A DNA stretch of 22,548 nt from HRBIN16 sp049969495 (GTDB lineage: Bacteria > Armatimonadota > HRBIN16). The position numbers and the translations under genes were made by a program. Location: positions 1 to 22,548 of the forward strand of contig JBMFOT010000056.1 in the NCBI GenBank assembly GCA_049969495.1, read 5' to 3'. Below are positions 15,104 through 21,214 of the stretch, one piece after another (the first letter of the stretch is position 1; each line of letters starts with the position of its first letter). Under the pieces are notes generated by a model. It did not search any database. It had not been told where the DNA came from and was given only the letters and a program-made list of their open reading frames with translations.

Positions 15104-16279
15104 CTATCTTTCTTCGTGAACCAGGCTTGCTTGCTTTTGCACAACGTGGCGTACTGCCGGTTCTTCCTCGACAGACGGCTTGAAGAAAGTCTGTGCGATG
15201 ATAGTAGGCACCAGCGCACTACCGATAGTCACCGCGATGAGCAGGGTATACTGGGAGGAGGACAAATAGCCGTGCGATAGACCAAAAACGGCTGCAATGA
15301 TGTCGAAAGTCAAACCGGTGCTCATGACCAGTGAAGTGTATATCGATTCCTGGCGCGACATCTTGAGCTGTCGGCAAACGAGGTAGGATGTTCCTGCTTT
15401 GCTCAGGATGCGAAGTCCCAACAGCAGCAGAATCACCGTCAGACCACGCCAGAAGATGGAAACCTGCGCGTAAGTGCCGGCACGCAGGAAGTAGAAGGGT
15501 GTAAAGAGAGCAAAAGACAGAGCACGTATCTGGCGGAGCGGCTCACGGTGCTCTGCGAACACTGTAGACATTGCCAACCCCAACAGGTACGCTGCCAGTA
15601 GCGCCTGCGTATCTGCAAGCGCGCTCAGGCTGCTGAAAAGGAGCAGTAACAACAACAGGTACTTTGTCTGCGATTGGCTCACATGGGTACCAAACCTCCG
15701 AAAGAAGAAAGAGCTGATGGAAGGCGCAATCCAAACAGCCAGCGCGATGGCAATCAGGTAAACCGCTAGCCAAGCGCTCGGTTTGGTAAAAACCAAGCCC
15801 AACAGCACCATCGCAGCTAGGTTGGATAGAAAGCAGGCGATCAGCATCCGTCTCCCCAGAGGTATATGGTTCATACCGGTATCCACCAACACGGTGTATA
15901 CGATGGCAATGGAGGTAGGCGCCAGTGCCACACCCGCAAGGAGCGAGGCACTCCATGCCCACCCGATGATCCATCGCACCACCGCCACTTCAGCGACCAG
16001 CGCAGCCAAGAAAGAGAGCATTCCCAATGCAAATGCCCCCCTCCACTCGCTGCATAGCACGCGCCAATCGGTTTCCGCGCCTGCCAGAAAGGTGAGCAAC
16101 ACACCGCCCAGCCCCGTCAGAAAGTTAATCCACTCGTTGGGCTGAATATGTAGCAAGTTGCCTCCCAGCACGCCGAACAGGATTTCCGCCAGCGCAACGC
16201 TCAGCGCCAGACGAATGGAAACCACCGATGCGGCTAGCGCCAGAGCTACCCAGATAAACGCCGTCCACCAAACGTTCAT
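15104..16279 (-). CDS. CPA2-like cation/proton (Na+/H+) antiporter-fold protein, possible fluoride-responsive transporter
   Basis: 391 residues from ATG 16279, with AAGGAGG upstream. About 12 to 13 hydrophobic segments match the Na+/H+ exchanger (CPA) fold. The discontinuous helix region LAGVALAPTSIAIVYTVL (about 114-131) corresponds to the A-x-TS/TD unwound segment. The next helix, GRRMLIACFLSNLAAMVLL, is where NapA/Kef-type carriers have (N/D/T)-D in the ion-binding site. Here residues 152-153 read S-N, the codon for N153 being AAC. A basic residue in the later helix (PFYFLRAG, R266) is kept. So the aspartate that normally binds Na+/H+ seems replaced by Asn. It stands between a hypothetical gene (18-base gap) and uspA (14-base gap), downstream of a fluoride riboswitch. 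Transport of fluoride is inference. Confidence 0.85.
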   Translation of the reverse strand: MNVWWTAFIWVALALAASVVSIRLALSVALAEILFGVLGGNLLHIQPNEWINFLTGLGGVLLTFLAGAETDWRVLCSEWRGAFALGMLSFLAALVAEVAVVRWIIGWAWSASLLAGVALAPTSIAIVYTVLVDTGMNHIPLGRRMLIACFLSNLAAMVLLGLVFTKPSAWLAVYLIAIALAVWIAPSISSFFFRRFGTHVSQSQTKYLLLLLLLFSSLSALADTQALLAAYLLGLAMSTVFAEHREPLRQIRALSFALFTPFYFLRAGTYAQVSIFWRGLTVILLLLGLRILSKAGTSYLVCRQLKMSRQESIYTSLVMSTGLTFDIIAAVFGLSHGYLSSSQYTLLIAVTIGSALVPTIIAQTFFKPSVEEEPAVRHVVQKQASLVHEER

Positions 16280-16297
16280 TCTTCTCTACAATCCTCC

Positions 16298-16753
16298 TTA
16301 TCGTTTCGGCAGAAAGTGCATCTGTGCGATGTCCTGCACATGTTTCAGCTCGCGCTCGACGGTGCGCTGTAACCGACGTAGCGCCTCCCGTTCCTCCTCA
16401 CTCAAATTGCCGTACCGCTTCTCAAACCGTTCGGGGTCCAGCTCGGGCAGGAGCGAGTCGTGCAGGCTACCCAGCAGGAGCCGCAGCCAATAGTAAGTGG
16501 TTTCAATGGGTTCTGGCTGCTCATGCTGCTGCGTCAGTTCGGGCACCAGGCGGTTGATCGCATCGTGGTAGCTGTCCACCAGCCTTTCCAGAGCTTCTTG
16601 AAGCATCCGCCACTGTGAGGGGGGCAAAGGGGTTAATCGCTGTCCCCCACCGGATGGCGAAATGCCCATCCAACCTGCCTGAGTGATACGGCTGACCGTG
16701 TCTTCCAGCTGCACCAGCAACGCGAACAGGTGTCTGCGGTGGCTATCGTTCAT
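16298..16753 (-). CDS. hypothetical protein in the fluoride-riboswitch operon
   Basis: 151 residues from ATG 16753, which has GAGGAGG seven bases upstream; a start at 16771 lacks this. I do not recognise a family. The protein looks soluble and helical, with a charged coiled-coil-like C-terminal half (DPERFEKRYGNLSEEEREAL, RRLQRTVERELKHVQ). A Pro/Gln-rich stretch lies near the N-terminus and there is no signal peptide or membrane segment. Its start overlaps the DUF6062 gene end by 11 bases and the antiporter gene follows after 18 bases, so the three are one transcription unit. A cytosolic partner or regulator of the antiporter is possible but unproven. Confidence 0.7.
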   Translation of the reverse strand: MNDSHRRHLFALLVQLEDTVSRITQAGWMGISPSGGGQRLTPLPPSQWRMLQEALERLVDSYHDAINRLVPELTQQHEQPEPIETTYYWLRLLLGSLHDSLLPELDPERFEKRYGNLSEEEREALRRLQRTVERELKHVQDIAQMHFLPKR

Positions 16754-17069
16754 GGTGAACCTCCTCGGCAAAGATGCCGTAGAGCTTGTGCATCGCCCGT
16801 CGCCAGCTGCCTATCTCCTCGCCCCACGGCTCATGTTGGTCCTCAGCGATAATCGACAGAGAAAGCACATCTGCTCGTGATAGCACTAAGTCAGCGTGAT
16901 AGGCACAGAAACCTCTGCCTTCCCGCAGGGACTGTCGCCACTGCGGATCGTTGACATGTTCGGCAAAGAGCGTGTCCACTCGGCGCAACAGTTGCTTCTG
17001 TGCCAGCCAGCACAGCGCGCATTCGCCTTCTTGTAGTGCCTCTTCCAGCGCTATTTCCGGCAGATGCAT
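16743..17069 (-). CDS. DUF6062-like protein, first gene of the riboswitch-controlled operon
   Basis: 108 residues from ATG 17069, with ATAGGGGTG as ribosome site. The open frame extends to 17273, but that part is translated riboswitch and terminator DNA and is rejected. Seen: EGECALCWLAQKQLLRRVDTL with a C-x2-C pair, then EHVNDPQWRQSLREGRGFC and AYHADLVL, with a further Cys/His pair. This is the DUF6062 arrangement (CxxCxL...VNDPxxRxxLxxxxGFCxxH) and would suit binding a metal or cluster. Members occur in thermophiles and clostridia, with unknown function. It overlaps the next gene by 11 bases. Confidence 0.65.
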   Translation of the reverse strand: MHLPEIALEEALQEGECALCWLAQKQLLRRVDTLFAEHVNDPQWRQSLREGRGFCAYHADLVLSRADVLSLSIIAEDQHEPWGEEIGSWRRAMHKLYGIFAEEVHHER

Positions 17070-17084
17070 GTTCGACACCCCTAT

Positions 17085-17123
17085 AAACGCAAAAACGGCT
17101 CGCTGTTCATACGAACAGGAGCC
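17085..17123 (-). terminator. intrinsic terminator forming the riboswitch expression platform
   Basis: On the minus strand GGCTCCTGTTC (17123-17113), loop GTAT and GAACAGCGAGCC (17108-17097) pair as 11 bp with a single bulged C, followed at once by GTTTTT and GCGTTT. The 5' arm (GGCTC, 17123-17119) shares bases with the aptamer's 3' strand CTCC (17121-17118), so aptamer folding and terminator folding exclude each other. Confidence 0.8.
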
Positions 17124-17180
17124 ATCAGCCTCCTCTGGCAGTTCGCCCCTCTGGCGAAGGGCAGGCGGACCTCCATCGCC
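17115..17180 (-). ncRNA. fluoride riboswitch (crcB-type) aptamer
   Basis: Read 5' to 3' on the minus strand: GGCGATGGAG (17180-17171), then GTCCGCC (17170-17164), an inserted hairpin (17158-17142), AACTGCC (17142-17136), a six-base loop, GGCTGATGGCTCCTG (17130-17116). The order GGCGAUG - CGCC - AAC-stem - UGAUG - CUCC is that of fluoride aptamers. P1 is GGCG (17180-17177)/CGCC (17167-17164); the long-range helix is GGAG (17174-17171)/CTCC (17121-17118); the small stem is GCC/GGC before TGATG. It lies right after a promoter and before a terminator, as these riboswitches do. Unusual: the TTCGCC-AGAGG-GGCGAA hairpin within the joining region. Recognition is by eye; a covariance search was not possible. 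Confidence 0.78.
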
Positions 17181-17202
17181 TTTGCGATTGTTTGCTGCTT
17201 CT

Positions 17203-17211
17203 ATTATACCA
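17203..17211 (-). promoter_or_regulatory. extended -10 promoter of the fluoride-riboswitch operon
   Basis: The minus strand reads TGGTATAAT, i.e. TGn followed by a perfect TATAAT (17208-17203). No -35 is needed for such extended -10 promoters and none is evident. Transcription would begin near 17196, 16 bases ahead of the riboswitch aptamer. Confidence 0.65.
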
Positions 17212-17322
17212 TACTGAGCCGCGAAAAAGGTTCCCAAATGCAATTGCTCTGGTTGGTGCGATGAGAACCACAATGAAAGGGCAAATCTACCGGTAATCGG
17301 AGCAGAAGATTAATTATTGAGG

Positions 17323-17401
17323 TATAATATTTTAAGATATTGCAAAAGAGTAGTCTTTTGTAGAACCAGATTCGTGCGACCCGCACGGGATACGGTATAA
17401 T
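17323..17401 (+). promoter_or_regulatory. two candidate -10 elements for korAB
   Basis: Perfect TATAAT hexamers occur at 17323-17328 and 17396-17401 in the A/T-rich stretch before korA. Neither has a good -35 at 16-18 bases. The second is 52 bases before the korA ATG and is flanked on both sides by palindromes, so it is the likelier regulated promoter. The remaining 17212-17322 stretch shows nothing else I can name. Confidence 0.4.
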
Positions 17402-17426
17402 GAAAAGCACAGGTGCGATGTCGCAC
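17373..17426 (+). promoter_or_regulatory. paired GTGCGA/CGCAC palindromes flanking the korA -10 (putative operators)
   Basis: CGTGCG-ACC-CGCACG (17373-17387) lies in the -35/-10 spacer. GTGCGA-TG-TCGCAC (17413-17426) lies just after the predicted start of transcription. Both share the half-site GTGCG(A). Their position on either side of TATAAT (17396-17401) fits a repressor operator pair. The regulator is unknown. Confidence 0.45.
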
Positions 17427-17452
17427 TGCAACAACACAAAGGGGTGGAATCG

Positions 17453-19192
17453 ATGGAAGGCTCGCGGACAGACTTTGTAGTGCGCCTGGCGGGAGAGTCC
17501 GGCGAAGGGGTGCTGAGCCTTGGCGAAATGCTGACGACGGTGTTGGCACGGTTAGGCTACGAAGTATATACCTTCCGCACCTATCCCGCAGAAATCAAAG
17601 GGGGCACCGTCCTGTACCAGGTACGTGTAGCGGACCACGTACTTCTTTCCTACGGCAGTCACGTAGATGTTTTCGTTGCGCTCAACGAAGAGGGATACCG
17701 CGACAATATCGGCTCGTTGCGTGCGGGCGGCACACTAATTTACGACAGCGATAGCGTGTCCGTCCCCGAATTGCCCGATACCTGCGTTATCCCTATTCCC
17801 ATCGGCACGATAGCCAAGAAAGAGATCGGCTCGGTGTTGACCAAGAACGTGATAGCCCTGGGAGCCATCCTGCGCTATATCGGCGCGCCGGTGGAAGCGG
17901 GAGAGCAAATCGCCGAGCAGACCTTTAAGCGCAAGGGTGAAGAGGTCGTGCAGAAAAACTTCCAGGCACTGCACGCGGGCTACAACTATGTCGCGCAGTA
18001 TACCGAATGCCTCAAGCCCTTGCTCGGCGGAATAGAGGAGGTCAATCCCGACCGCCTTATTATCAACGGTAACGAGGCGCTCGCGCTTGGCGCGTTGCAC
18101 GGCGGGTTGGGCTTTTATGCGGGCTATCCCATCACCCCCGCCACCGACATCATGGAGGCTCTTGCTCCGGTGTTGCCGCGCTTTGGAGGAGTAGTGGTGC
18201 AGGCGGAAGACGAAATCGCGGCGCTGGGCATGGTGCTGGGCGCGGCATACGCGGGCAAACGAGCGATGACCGCCACCTCTGGCCCCGGCTTCTCACTGAT
18301 GGTAGAGCAAATCAACCTAGCGGCGCAAGCGGAGATTCCGGCGGTCATCGTGGATGTGCAACGTGGCGGAGCAAGCACCGGGTTACCCACCAAAACCTCC
18401 CAGGGCGACCTGAACATCGCCCTCTACGGCGTACACAACGAGTCGCCGCGTGTGGTGATGGCGCCGACCAGTGTGGAAGACTGCTTCTACCTGATTCAGC
18501 ACGCATTGAACATTGCCGAGCGGTACCAGCTGCCGGTGATTGTGCTGTCCGACCAGTCCCTGGCGCACCGCCGGTGCACTATCCCGAAGCCCGATTTAGC
18601 GCAGGTGCCTCGCTGGGAGCGCATTACCCCTGAAGCCAGCACGAACGGTGAATACGCTCGTTACGCTATCACCGAGACGGGCGTCTCTCCGGTGGCGATA
18701 CCGGGCATGCCCGGCTTAGCGTATACCGCTACCGGCATCGAGCACAACGAGTTCGGTGACCCCACCTACACGCCCGAAAACCTGCAGGCGATGAAAGGCA
18801 AGCGGTTCCGTAAGTTACAGCACCTGGGAGAGCACTACGCGGAGCAGTTTGTGCGCATCTGGGGCGAACCCGAAGGTGCGGAAGTAGGCATCATCGGCTG
18901 GGGGTCGTCCGAAGGCGTTGTTCGCGAGGCGATGCAACTCGCAGAACGGGAAGGCGTTAGAGCTGCCGCGCTATACCCCAAGATGCTGATGCCTCTGCCG
19001 GTCAAGCTGATAGAAGAGTTCGCCGGCAAGGTGAAGAAGGTGCTGGTACCCGAAAGAAACTTCACCGGCGAGTTTGCCGCTTATCTGCGCTCGCAAACGA
19101 ACGTCCACCCTATCTCCTATGCGAAGGACACGGGGTTGCCCTTTGACCCCGAAGAGATAAAAGAGCAAATCATCCGTGTTGCCCGGATGTGA
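17453..19192 (+). CDS. korA: 2-oxoacid:ferredoxin oxidoreductase, fused gamma-alpha subunit (KorA-like)
   Basis: 579 residues from ATG 17453, eight bases after AAAGGGG; an in-frame GTG at 17444 overlaps that site. Residues about 7-185 are the gamma domain (DFVVRLAGESGEGVLSLGEM, YPAEIKGGTVLYQVRV). The alpha domain follows, with GYPITPATDIMEAL (from residue 224), QAEDEIAALGMVLGAAYAG and TATSGPGFSLMVEQINLAAQAEIP (in two parts: TATSGPGFSLM, AAQAEIPAVIVD). The gamma-alpha fusion with a separate beta gene is the KorAB form. It decarboxylates 2-oxoacids (2-oxoglutarate most often) to acyl-CoA and reduces ferredoxin. Substrate cannot be fixed from sequence alone. korB starts 16 bases later. Confidence 0.9.
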   Translation: MEGSRTDFVVRLAGESGEGVLSLGEMLTTVLARLGYEVYTFRTYPAEIKGGTVLYQVRVADHVLLSYGSHVDVFVALNEEGYRDNIGSLRAGGTLIYDSDSVSVPELPDTCVIPIPIGTIAKKEIGSVLTKNVIALGAILRYIGAPVEAGEQIAEQTFKRKGEEVVQKNFQALHAGYNYVAQYTECLKPLLGGIEEVNPDRLIINGNEALALGALHGGLGFYAGYPITPATDIMEALAPVLPRFGGVVVQAEDEIAALGMVLGAAYAGKRAMTATSGPGFSLMVEQINLAAQAEIPAVIVDVQRGGASTGLPTKTSQGDLNIALYGVHNESPRVVMAPTSVEDCFYLIQHALNIAERYQLPVIVLSDQSLAHRRCTIPKPDLAQVPRWERITPEASTNGEYARYAITETGVSPVAIPGMPGLAYTATGIEHNEFGDPTYTPENLQAMKGKRFRKLQHLGEHYAEQFVRIWGEPEGAEVGIIGWGSSEGVVREAMQLAEREGVRAAALYPKMLMPLPVKLIEEFAGKVKKVLVPERNFTGEFAAYLRSQTNVHPISYAKDTGLPFDPEEIKEQIIRVARM

Positions 19193-19208
19193 GGCAGGAG
19201 GAAGCAAG

Positions 19209-20090
19209 ATGATAGAAACCCAGACTGTGAGCATAGAAACGCAGCCTGTTCAGAGGCAGCCGAAGGACTACAAAAGCGACCTGGAACCCATTTGGTGCCC
19301 CGGCTGCGGCGACTACGGCGTATTGAACGCGCTGTTCAAAGCGATGAGCCAGCTGAACCTGGACCCCGACAAGACGGTACTGGTGTCCGGTATCGGATGC
19401 TCCAGCCGGTTGCCGGGCTTCGTGGTGACTTACGGCTTTCACGGCGTGCACGGGCGTGTCTTGCCTATAGCGACAGGCATCAAGCTGGCTCGTCCAGACC
19501 TGACGGTTATCGGCGTAGGGGGCGACGGCGACGGCTACTCCATCGGGTTAGGACACTTCCCGCACGCCGCGCGACGCAATATCGACATCACCTACATCGT
19601 GATGAACAACCAGATTTACGGCTTGACGAAGGGGCAAACCTCACCCACCAGTTCTACCGGATTCCAGACAAAAACCACCCCCTTCGGCAACATAGAGGGT
19701 TCCCTGAACCCGCTGCAAATCGCCATTGTGTCGGGGGCCACCTTTGTGGCACGCGGTTACTCCAGCATGCCCAACCAGCTGGCGAAGATTATCGCCGAAG
19801 CAATCAGGCATCCCGGCTTCGCGCTGGTGGATGTATTCAGCCCCTGCGTCACCTTCAATAAGGTACAAACCTACGACTACTACAAAGGTAAGGTGTTCGA
19901 GATACCCGATACACACGACCCTACGGACAAGTTCGCCGCTCTGCGTCTGGCTGAAGAGGATGGCGCGTTCCCCATTGGCATCCTGTATCGGGTAGATCGT
20001 CCCACGCTGGACGAACAGGTGGCGATGATCAAACAGCAAGCACACACCGAGAACCCCAGCGTGGAGCAGCTGTTCAAGAGGTATCAGTAG
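19209..20090 (+). CDS. korB: 2-oxoacid:ferredoxin oxidoreductase beta subunit (KorB-like)
   Basis: 293 residues; ATG 19209 after GGAGGA (19197-19202). The thiamine-diphosphate subunit: WCPGCGDYG (29-37) with C30 and C33 and GIGCSSR (61-67) with C64 supply [4Fe-4S] ligands, together with a later Cys in FSPCVTFN. GVGGDGDGYSIG (102-113) and the following NNQIYGLTKGQTSPTS form the Mg/TPP site. The short length without a delta ferredoxin domain is typical of KorB. It works with the gamma-alpha subunit encoded just upstream. The gene is followed by a gap with no visible terminator. Confidence 0.93.
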   Translation: MIETQTVSIETQPVQRQPKDYKSDLEPIWCPGCGDYGVLNALFKAMSQLNLDPDKTVLVSGIGCSSRLPGFVVTYGFHGVHGRVLPIATGIKLARPDLTVIGVGGDGDGYSIGLGHFPHAARRNIDITYIVMNNQIYGLTKGQTSPTSSTGFQTKTTPFGNIEGSLNPLQIAIVSGATFVARGYSSMPNQLAKIIAEAIRHPGFALVDVFSPCVTFNKVQTYDYYKGKVFEIPDTHDPTDKFAALRLAEEDGAFPIGILYRVDRPTLDEQVAMIKQQAHTENPSVEQLFKRYQ

Positions 20091-20134
20091 TACTTGACCA
20101 TGCGTGATCGTTTGGATGTGACAGGATAGATTAG

Positions 20135-20356
20135 CTACTCTCGTACGCGGATACCCTGCTGGCGCGGGATGTGCGGGAGATATCGGATATCGAACGGTTG
20201 ACGGAAATGCCCTGTCTCCTACAGCTGCTCGTCGCCCAGGCGTGTCAGGCGTTGAATGTAGCGGATCTCTCCCGAGAGACTGGCATCCCTCAGAGCACGT
20301 TGCAACGCTACCTGTTATCCTGGGGTGGACAGTCGCTACCATTTGGCGAGGGATGA
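20135..20356 (+). pseudogene. remnant of an AAA+/DUF4143 ATPase
   Basis: The frame opens after a TAG at 20132 and has no credible start. It reads SYADTLLARDVREISDIE, then RLTEMPCLLQLLVAQACQAL, then NVADLSRETGIPQSTLQRYL. This is the C-terminal DUF4143 helix-turn-helix segment of the archaeal-type AAA+ ATPases ('TYLxRDV...ELSRDxGIPxxTxxRYL'). The AAA+ domain upstream and the usual 'FLV..LPPY' continuation downstream are missing, and after about 20324 the frame degenerates. I infer a truncated leftover of a gene widespread in mobile or defence-like settings. It occupies most of the korB to pseudopilin gap. Confidence 0.65.
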
Positions 20357-20362
20357 TAGGCA

Positions 20363-20405
20363 CAACCCATCTCTGCGCTGTGGGCGACAACCGATTGATG
20401 GGTTG
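20363..20405 (+). repeat. 9-bp inverted repeat upstream of the pseudopilin-like gene
   Basis: CAACCCATC (20363-20371) and GATGGGTTG (20397-20405) are perfect complements around a 25-base loop. CTCTGC (20371-20376), at the start of the loop, can also pair with GCAGAG (20413-20418) outside it, allowing an alternative or pseudoknotted fold. The structure ends about 28 bases before the ribosome site of the next gene. No T-run follows, so it is not an obvious terminator. Confidence 0.5.
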
Positions 20406-20445
20406 CAGTCGTGCAGAGCAATAGCCGTACACAAGGAGGTATCGC

Positions 20446-21213
20446 TTGGAGGAAGAACAGCGGAAACAGGGTCCAACCTTTCGGGAAAGATTATGGGTGA
20501 TCGGCATTGCGCTGGCGGTGCTGGCGGTGCTGGTGCCAGGCTATTTAGACCTGCGTCGGAGGTCGCTGAACGCCAGCTGCCTGAGCAACATGCGCGAAAT
20601 GTCCAGCGCGTTGCGCACTTACATGCTGGACTGGGACGAAACCCTCCCTCTGGCGTACTACCGTGACAAGCGGAGGGATAACAAGCTGGTCACCTGGCCG
20701 ATGCTCATCGGGGGGTACCTGGACGCCAAGCGTCTATACTGTCCGGCAGACCCCGCGAAGCAGGAGCCACCGTATATAGACCCCGACTCGGAGGAAAAAC
20801 GGCACGTCTCGTACGGCTTTTTCTTGCCCGCATCCGGGGTACGCCCTGGCAGGCTACCCGCCGCCGGTTCGCAGCTGGCAGTGCTTGTGGACAGCGCGGC
20901 AGATGGGTTGAACACACATCCCCTGCCCGATGTTCCCGCCGAGCAGCAGGCTCTGTTCATCGGCTTTGACACGCCGGACAACCGGAGCGATAAGGATGCA
21001 CGGTATGTGCAAAGGCTGGCTATTTTCTCAAGAAATGGTCGCTGGGACGACTATCGCCAGCTGCGCACCCGACACGGCAATACGATTAACATGCTGTTCG
21101 CAGATGGGCATGTGGGCGAAGTGCCCGCAAGCGTCATGATGGTGCAGAGGGACGCCGAGGGCAAAGTGCTTTCCCCGTGGAGCGCGTATTTGCCGCAGTC
21201 GGAGGTGTACTGA
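20446..21213 (+). CDS. pseudopilin-like 'H-X9-DG' domain protein
   Basis: 255 residues from TTG 20446, supported by AGGAGG six bases upstream (20434-20439). After a polar N-terminus comes a single hydrophobic helix (LWVIGIALAVLAVLVPGYL), then LNASCLSNMREMSSALRTYM and LDWDETLPLAYY. This matches the 'SCLSNLKQIGLALxxYxxDxDExxP' block of the many prepilin-like proteins of Armatimonadota and Planctomycetes. The C-terminus has RHGNTINMLFADGHVGEV, the H-X9-DG motif. The prepilin peptidase signature (G-F-T-L-I-E) before the helix is absent, so it is probably a membrane-anchored, non-processed relative. Its role is unknown. The kinase gene downstream begins two bases after its stop. Confidence 0.75.
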   Translation: MEEEQRKQGPTFRERLWVIGIALAVLAVLVPGYLDLRRRSLNASCLSNMREMSSALRTYMLDWDETLPLAYYRDKRRDNKLVTWPMLIGGYLDAKRLYCPADPAKQEPPYIDPDSEEKRHVSYGFFLPASGVRPGRLPAAGSQLAVLVDSAADGLNTHPLPDVPAEQQALFIGFDTPDNRSDKDARYVQRLAIFSRNGRWDDYRQLRTRHGNTINMLFADGHVGEVPASVMMVQRDAEGKVLSPWSAYLPQSEVY

Positions 21214-21214
21214 C

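Noticed and set aside
17070..17273. N-terminal extension of the DUF6062 frame up to 17273
   Set aside because: These codons coincide exactly with the riboswitch, terminator and -10 element and have no ribosome site; the ATG at 17069 has one.
17212..17322. Possible gene or RNA in the korA upstream gap
   Set aside because: Only short frames with stops and no strong hairpin; nothing supportable beyond the promoters and palindromes listed.
19641..20507. 288-codon minus-strand ORF across korB and the following gap
   Set aside because: Lies mostly antisense to korB; Arg/Gly/His-rich composition typical of shadows; no ribosome site or motif.
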